Both the position numbers and the translations under genes were made by a program. A DNA stretch of 64,000 nucleotides from Hetaerina americana (taxonomy: Eukaryota > Arthropoda > Insecta > Odonata > Calopterygidae). Numbering within the stretch: the first letter of the stretch is position 1; every line of letters begins with the position of its first letter. The DNA lies in contig JAKTNV010000009.1 in NCBI GenBank assembly GCA_022747635.1, forward strand, positions 66,680,177 through 66,744,176, given 5' to 3'. The notes under the pieces were generated by a model that saw nothing but the letters and a program-made list of their open reading frames with translations, was not told the origin of the DNA and ran no database searches. Below are positions 59,663-64,000 of this stretch, piece by piece.

Positions 59663-62226
59663 GTGATTGAGATAACGCCAAGTCGTGAGTACGGATTCAC
59701 TACATCTGATTGGTGGCCGCGACAATGTTAAAAGTACATAATAAACATAATGCAAGCAAGTCGCATGGCCCGAACGCGGTCACAATGTTTTTCGATCGCA
59801 GAACGGAAAAAGTTTCCAAAAAGAAATATTTTACACTTTTAAATTCTATCACTGACGCCATCGCCGACCGCCCGAGCTCGTGGTATTCTGCCTCGATATC
59901 GTAATATAAAACCGTGTCCTAACAAAATGGGAAAAACCATGAGCTTCTCTTTAATCCCAAGAGGTTCTTCGTATATTTCAGTGAGATGCAGGAAATCACA
60001 ACATGTGTACATATTGCCTGGGTTGCGGCGACCGTCAATAAAAAAGTGCCACAACTTGGGGATGAGAAATTAATATGTTGAGCAAGAACTTTGAAAGTTT
60101 TAGAATACAGCAATCAGTAACCGGCGGTACTTTTTAACTTGGCTCGTACCCTTTGGAGCAGCCTGGCACAGGACTTAGGGGAATCACGAGAAGTGAACGG
60201 CAAATATTTATGAAAACACACGCCGGAGAGCGTCCCGAAAACATCTCTCTTGACCACCAGCAGGTAGGAACCTGGGTGGCGCACGACTTCTGGAGGAGGA
60301 AAAACGCGGACTCGTTCTTCATTAGAGAAACAATCATTCGTAACAGCCTCGTCGCGATGATGAAACTGCTGTTAGGGTCTCCAAAGCAACAAGGTCAAAC
60401 GATCACTCTCGTGCCAAAGAGTACCACACTGGCTGCATGCCACATCAGCGAATATGGCATACTTAAATTTTGGAATCACATAATACGACACTATTATTCC
60501 CTGAGCAAACAACTAATTTCAGGAAGTATAACACACACTAAGCAAAGTTTCACATCAGATCAAAAGATACAGACTACGTAATATTTACGTAATTTACAAC
60601 CATGAGATAAAGTCATGTAAGCTACCTCCGCCATCTATCACGAACACGTAACATTTTTCAAAACAAAGAATTTGATTTTTGTGAGATATGAATGCATTCT
60701 CGTCGCTAAATCCCACCATTGCCCCATGGACAAATTTATCGGTTCCACTCTTGGATATGAAAATCTTGGGTTTACCCTCAGCCAACTGTTCTTTTTAATC
60801 GAGTCCCGCAACTGTGAAAAAATGTTATGCTATCTTAATCTAAGATTAATTATATCCATTGATTTTGTAATCTTATCTGTGAGATAACCCATCAAATCGA
60901 CGTAATTTCCATCGATACACGAGACATTTCTATCCATTAACTGACGACATTCATAAATTGAATCATAAATTATGCATGTGTGCACAGAGAACTTATATTT
61001 TACCCCCGATGATGTTATGCTTAGGTCCCAAAACCTGGTCGTGAAATAAAACATTTGGATGAGCAAATTTCATCATTCTATCATAAACGTCAAAAATATA
61101 TTACGAATGGAAAGTATGCACGACGTGACTTCTAGAAAAAATAGGAAAAGAGTCACCCCCCACACACGAGAAGATCTCTATTTCATTAACCTCAAATGAA
61201 TTCTATTCAAGTGAGACCAGGATCTAAGGTGGTAGGGGGAGAGAACACCTGAGTCTACACAAGGCACACCTAATTAGGGTGACGGTACATCAGACCACCC
61301 GGATGGAATAATTGAAATAGACTACGGCACGGGACGTATCAGGCAGTATTATTCCCTCGCCCAACTCGCGATTACAATAAGAACAAGGTAAAGCACACCA
61401 AAATTCCCAACGAACCTATTTACAATTCGAAATACCTACTACCAACTACACATCATGGTCGCCTGATTTCAAATAAAAAAGGACGGCCATGCAACGCCAC
61501 CCGCCAATCGCCTACGTGATAGCTCGAAGGATATAAATCAAATCAAAAGTGGCTTTTAACTTTACCTAACTAGCGTTGAGTCTAATCATAGGCAGTATTA
61601 GCACAGCGTTCGAGCAATCCTAACAATGATTCTAATAAAAAAATCACTTTAGAATAAAAAACAGTCGCGTCTCGATGGTCAATGCTGAAAAAGGAGAATA
61701 GCCATCAAACCAAACGGCGGACCTTTTGTACGCAATCATAATTGAGAGTAAGGAGACCTTAGCAGTGCCGAGAGTGCGAGAGCAGCGATAATCGACATGA
61801 CGTGGCGAGGTGCAAGACGGGTTTGCACACGAATCGGGTGGCGTAATAACCGGATGGATTACGTTCGGCGCGCTCACAAGGAGCATGACCACATCCACAA
61901 GGGTGGCATAATGGCTCGATTGTAATCACGTTTCTCATATAGGGGGGTTTGAAGATGCTGAGGGGTTTGTAAAACGTATGAAAATGAACCAAATAAAAAA
62001 ATAACTGCTAGATATTATATCAGCGGACTGATTGATCAGGAATAGTGGCGGTGACTGTAATGCAACTAATTGATGAACTTTCAATTGGCGTTTTGGCTCG
62101 TGACCACAGTTTGGTAGTTAAATAATATGCAATGGAGTTTCTCCGCACCACGATAAACACCTAAATGATAACGAATAATGATAGTCTGAATTGGAAAATA
62201 TAACTATTTAAACTATAACTAATCAT

Positions 62227-62228
<2 letters not shown>
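59663..62228. other. Noncoding stretch
   Basis: About 2.5 kb without a recognised exon. The 142-codon plus-strand frame at 60153-60581 is the longest here; its peptide shows no motif I can name and no supporting splice signals, so it is not called. Confidence 0.45.

Positions 62229-62230
<2 letters not shown>

Positions 62231-62298
<68 letters not shown>
62231..62298. repeat. (AT)n microsatellite, left of the Penelope-like element
   Basis: About 34 AT units abut the left end of the Penelope-like element. Confidence 0.95.
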
Positions 62299-62303
<5 letters not shown>

Positions 62304-62394
62304 CTTGGACGGCACAATAGAACACAAATTAAATAGTAACACTGAAAAGGACACTCACATGGTAAATTGTTTAAGCTTTCGGCCTTCTTCAAGT
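62299..62394 (-). repeat. PLE terminal repeat, 3' copy (sense orientation)
   Basis: Matches the reverse complement of about 63175-63286 over nearly its whole length with a handful of substitutions. It lacks a 12-base segment (TCTCGGAGAAGG) that the other copy has between GAAGG and CCGAAAG. Confidence 0.8.
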
Positions 62395-62470
62395 AAGACT
62401 GAAAATTTGCTGGAGATAGGTAAGGGGTCTGGGCGGGGGAGGAGAGGTGCAGGGAATGCTGGGAGGGAAA

Positions 62471-63054
62471 TTAAAGATGGCGGTTAAGGGTGGGAATTTT
62501 GAAAGATCCGAAAACTAATATATACGCGGATTCTCGAGTTCTCACCTCTATATTGGTGGCTGAATCGGGTAGGGATCCTAGGATGCTGAGAGCAAAACAC
62601 TGGTCGAATGAAAGGCTGTGGGAATTTGCGTGTGAAGGGATAGGAAGAGAAGACAGTGAGGAAGAATTGCAGGAGTACCGGTGATTGTTCATTCGAATGG
62701 ATAAGGGGGTAATGCATTCGCCTAAGTAAAATGAAGTGCATTGTTTACATGACAAAAGATAAACAATGTTTTTTGAGAGGCAATTAGCGTGGGAACGAGG
62801 TGAGGGGGCAAAGAAGGGATGTGGGGAGAGGGGAGTAGATCTAATAAGTAGACAAGTTTTACATCGGGGGCGGTTGCAAGTAGGGGAAATATTAGGAAAT
62901 TTGTCGTGGGGGGCGCCAAAGGGTTGGTGGATCTCAGAAAGTTTTTGAGATTGGCGGGTCGTCTGTATGCAAGAGATGGACATTGGGGTAGTAAGGATGA
63001 GGTCGCGTCATTGTCATGTAAAATAGGAAAAACTTCTTTAAGGATGGTTTTCAA
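62471..63054 (-). pseudogene. Penelope-like GIY-YIG endonuclease, frameshifted
   Basis: The upstream frame (63054 to about 62930) reads LKTILKEVFPILHDND and SLAYRRPANLKNFL, the linker that follows the RT in Penelope proteins. The frame then shifts and continues to 62471: RCKTC (a CxxC of the zinc-binding linker), then NIVYLLSCKQCTSFYLGE and SIRMNNHR. These are the PLE version of the GIY-YIG motif and its conserved Arg/His block. The endonuclease would nick the insertion target. The frameshift and loss of the RT make it non-functional. The stop after LNRHL at 62471 is the expected end of the protein. Confidence 0.85.
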
Positions 63055-63174
63055 TCTGTGTGATCCGGGGAAATAGGTGGTGCAAAGGTTGAGTCCTGCG
63101 TCAGATGTGGGCTTGTTTTTATGTGGTGTGTCAAGGTCGGGTGGAACGGTGGATTTTATTTTGTAGGAGCTTCT

Positions 63175-63286
63175 ACCTTGAAGAAGGTCTCGGAGAAGGC
63201 CGAAAGCTTAAACAATTTACAATGTGAGTGTCCTTTTAAGTGTTACCATTTTATTTGTGTTCTATTGTGTGCCGTCCAAATATTAT
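63175..63286 (+). repeat. PLE terminal repeat, 5' inverted copy
   Basis: This inverted partner of the left-end repeat contains CTTGAAGAAGGTCTCGGAGA followed by AGGCCGAAAGCTT. The TTGAAGA...CCGAAAG arrangement is faintly similar to a degenerate hammerhead core (CUGANGA...GAAA), a motif known from PLE terminal repeats. Confidence 0.75.
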
Positions 63287-63320
63287 ACTGCTCGTGTGAG
63301 TGTTTCCGTATGATCGATAA

Positions 63321-63327
<7 letters not shown>

Positions 63328-63381
<54 letters not shown>
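63328..63381. repeat. (AT)n microsatellite, right of the Penelope-like element
   Basis: About 27 AT units, separated from the right terminal repeat by roughly 40 bases. Confidence 0.95.
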
Positions 63382-63383
<2 letters not shown>

Positions 63384-64000
63384 GTGTGTGTTCGAGGAAT
63401 AAAAAGAAAACAAAACATCTCCATGCGAATTTTTAGTTTCTTTCTTGTAAATAGGAGTGCTTACATCAATGATTGGGAATGATGTGCAAAGGTCCCGCTG
63501 TCTAAACAGACATTTATTTTTTACACTTTTATTCCGTAGATTATTTTTAAAATTAATCTTTTAATTCGACAACTAACCATAAAACAGCCAAATTGGTCAT
63601 TAGATTGAACCTTAAAAAAGTCGGCAATATGTCCACTGATAAATTATATTCAGTTAAACCTACGATTACCTCTCCTAATTATGTGTCTGTTTACTCTGAA
63701 TGTATCATTTTTAAGTCTTCCTAACGTTCTACGACAGCGACTATTTCGTCCGCAGACCGCAACATGCTTATCATCCCTTTTCAGTGTCTCCCAGCGAGCT
63801 GCATTTCGCACTTATTTGATTTCTTTTATTTCCACCCAAGACGTCTGCACATACGATAGAGGATGATTATCAACGTCCCTGCCTTACCTCAATAATAAGA
63901 GTGTGATCCAAACACCACCTGCTGCGGAGAAACACCTATTTATCTTGAACAGCGCCACAATCCACTCAACCCTGATCTATCCACATCGGTATACGCCGAA
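63382..64000. other. Noncoding stretch
   Basis: Nothing recognised to the end of the window. Confidence 0.5.

Larger units (their letters stand above)
62299..63286 (-). mobile_element. Penelope-like element, 5'-truncated, with inverted terminal repeats
   Basis: A minus-strand relic of about 1 kb. The interior encodes the C-terminal GIY-YIG endonuclease of a Penelope-like retroelement; the reverse transcriptase is gone. The two ends are inverted copies of one sequence: left arm about 62299-62394, right arm about 63175-63286. Both read, on one strand or the other, TTGAAGAAGG...GGCCGAAAGCTTAAACAATT, then GTGAGTGTCCTTTT, then GTGTTCTATTGTG and GCCGTCCAA. Penelope elements typically carry such a repeat in sense orientation at the 3' end and an inverted partial copy at the 5' end. 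AT microsatellites lie on both outer sides. Confidence 0.85.

Noticed and set aside
60153..60581. Plus-strand open frame of 142 codons
   Set aside because: No recognisable family and no splice or promoter support; left as noncoding, though a lineage-specific exon cannot be excluded.
1..64000. CRISPR arrays, operons, prophage or bacterial genes
   Set aside because: There are no spaced direct repeats and no bacterial gene organisation; spliced Rpb8 and metazoan transposons show a eukaryotic nuclear genome.

Overview
The window is nuclear DNA from an animal, most likely an arthropod and probably an insect. The evidence is one spliced exon of the RNA polymerase subunit Rpb8 with a strongly fly-like peptide, plus a dense load of metazoan transposons: a CR1/L2-like LINE, two mariner relics, a Penelope-like element and several tRNA-derived SINEs. 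There are no operons, ribosome-binding sites, rRNA genes or CRISPR arrays. The species cannot be named from sequence alone. Most of the 64 kb is intergenic or intronic, and nearly all long open frames are chance frames in GC-rich, G-tract-rich DNA.

Layout. 1-25.9 kb: AT-rich noncoding DNA broken by GC/CpG-rich or G-tract-rich islands (about 0.2-0.8, 1.7-2.1, 2.9-3.0, 6.1-7.1, 8.1-8.4, 9.5-9.9, 14.4, 17.6-18.0, 20.0-20.4 and 25.4-25.8 kb). A candidate promoter island with three perfect TGACGTCA sites lies at 20.4-21.2 kb. A palindromic element is at 13.8 kb, a LINE 3'-end fragment at 18.7 kb and SINE pieces at 19.4 kb. 26-38 kb: two good copies of one tRNA-derived SINE (26.2 and 31.9 kb), other SINE-like pieces, two fold-back elements (33.6 and 38.0 kb), a TA microsatellite and a minus-strand candidate promoter/first exon at 37.0 kb. 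40.7 kb: the Rpb8 exon, minus strand. 43-50 kb: a G-rich tract, an Arg-tRNA-like SINE, a possible small minus-strand exon at 47.0 kb, a 2-kb 5'-truncated LINE (47.3-49.3 kb) and a decayed mariner 3' end (50.1-50.3 kb). 53-64 kb: a tiny LINE 3' end, SINEs, a GC-rich island at 56 kb, an internally deleted mariner with perfect 30-bp terminal repeats (57.9-58.5 kb) and a truncated Penelope-like element whose ends carry inverted copies of a terminal repeat, lying between two AT microsatellites (62.2-63.4 kb).

Most interesting structure. (1) LINE-tail copies carry the same hairpin, with paired compensating substitutions, which suggests a retained RNA structure used for retrotransposition. (2) Three short fold-back elements (13.8, 33.6 and 38.0 kb) share outer sequence; the 38.0-kb copy has a core resembling a hammerhead ribozyme with one changed key base, a feature known from Penelope-like elements and retrozymes. 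(3) The Penelope-like relic has similar fold-back ends. The LINE and SINE remains show short elements using the machinery of longer ones; no cellular pathway beyond Rpb8 can be reconstructed.
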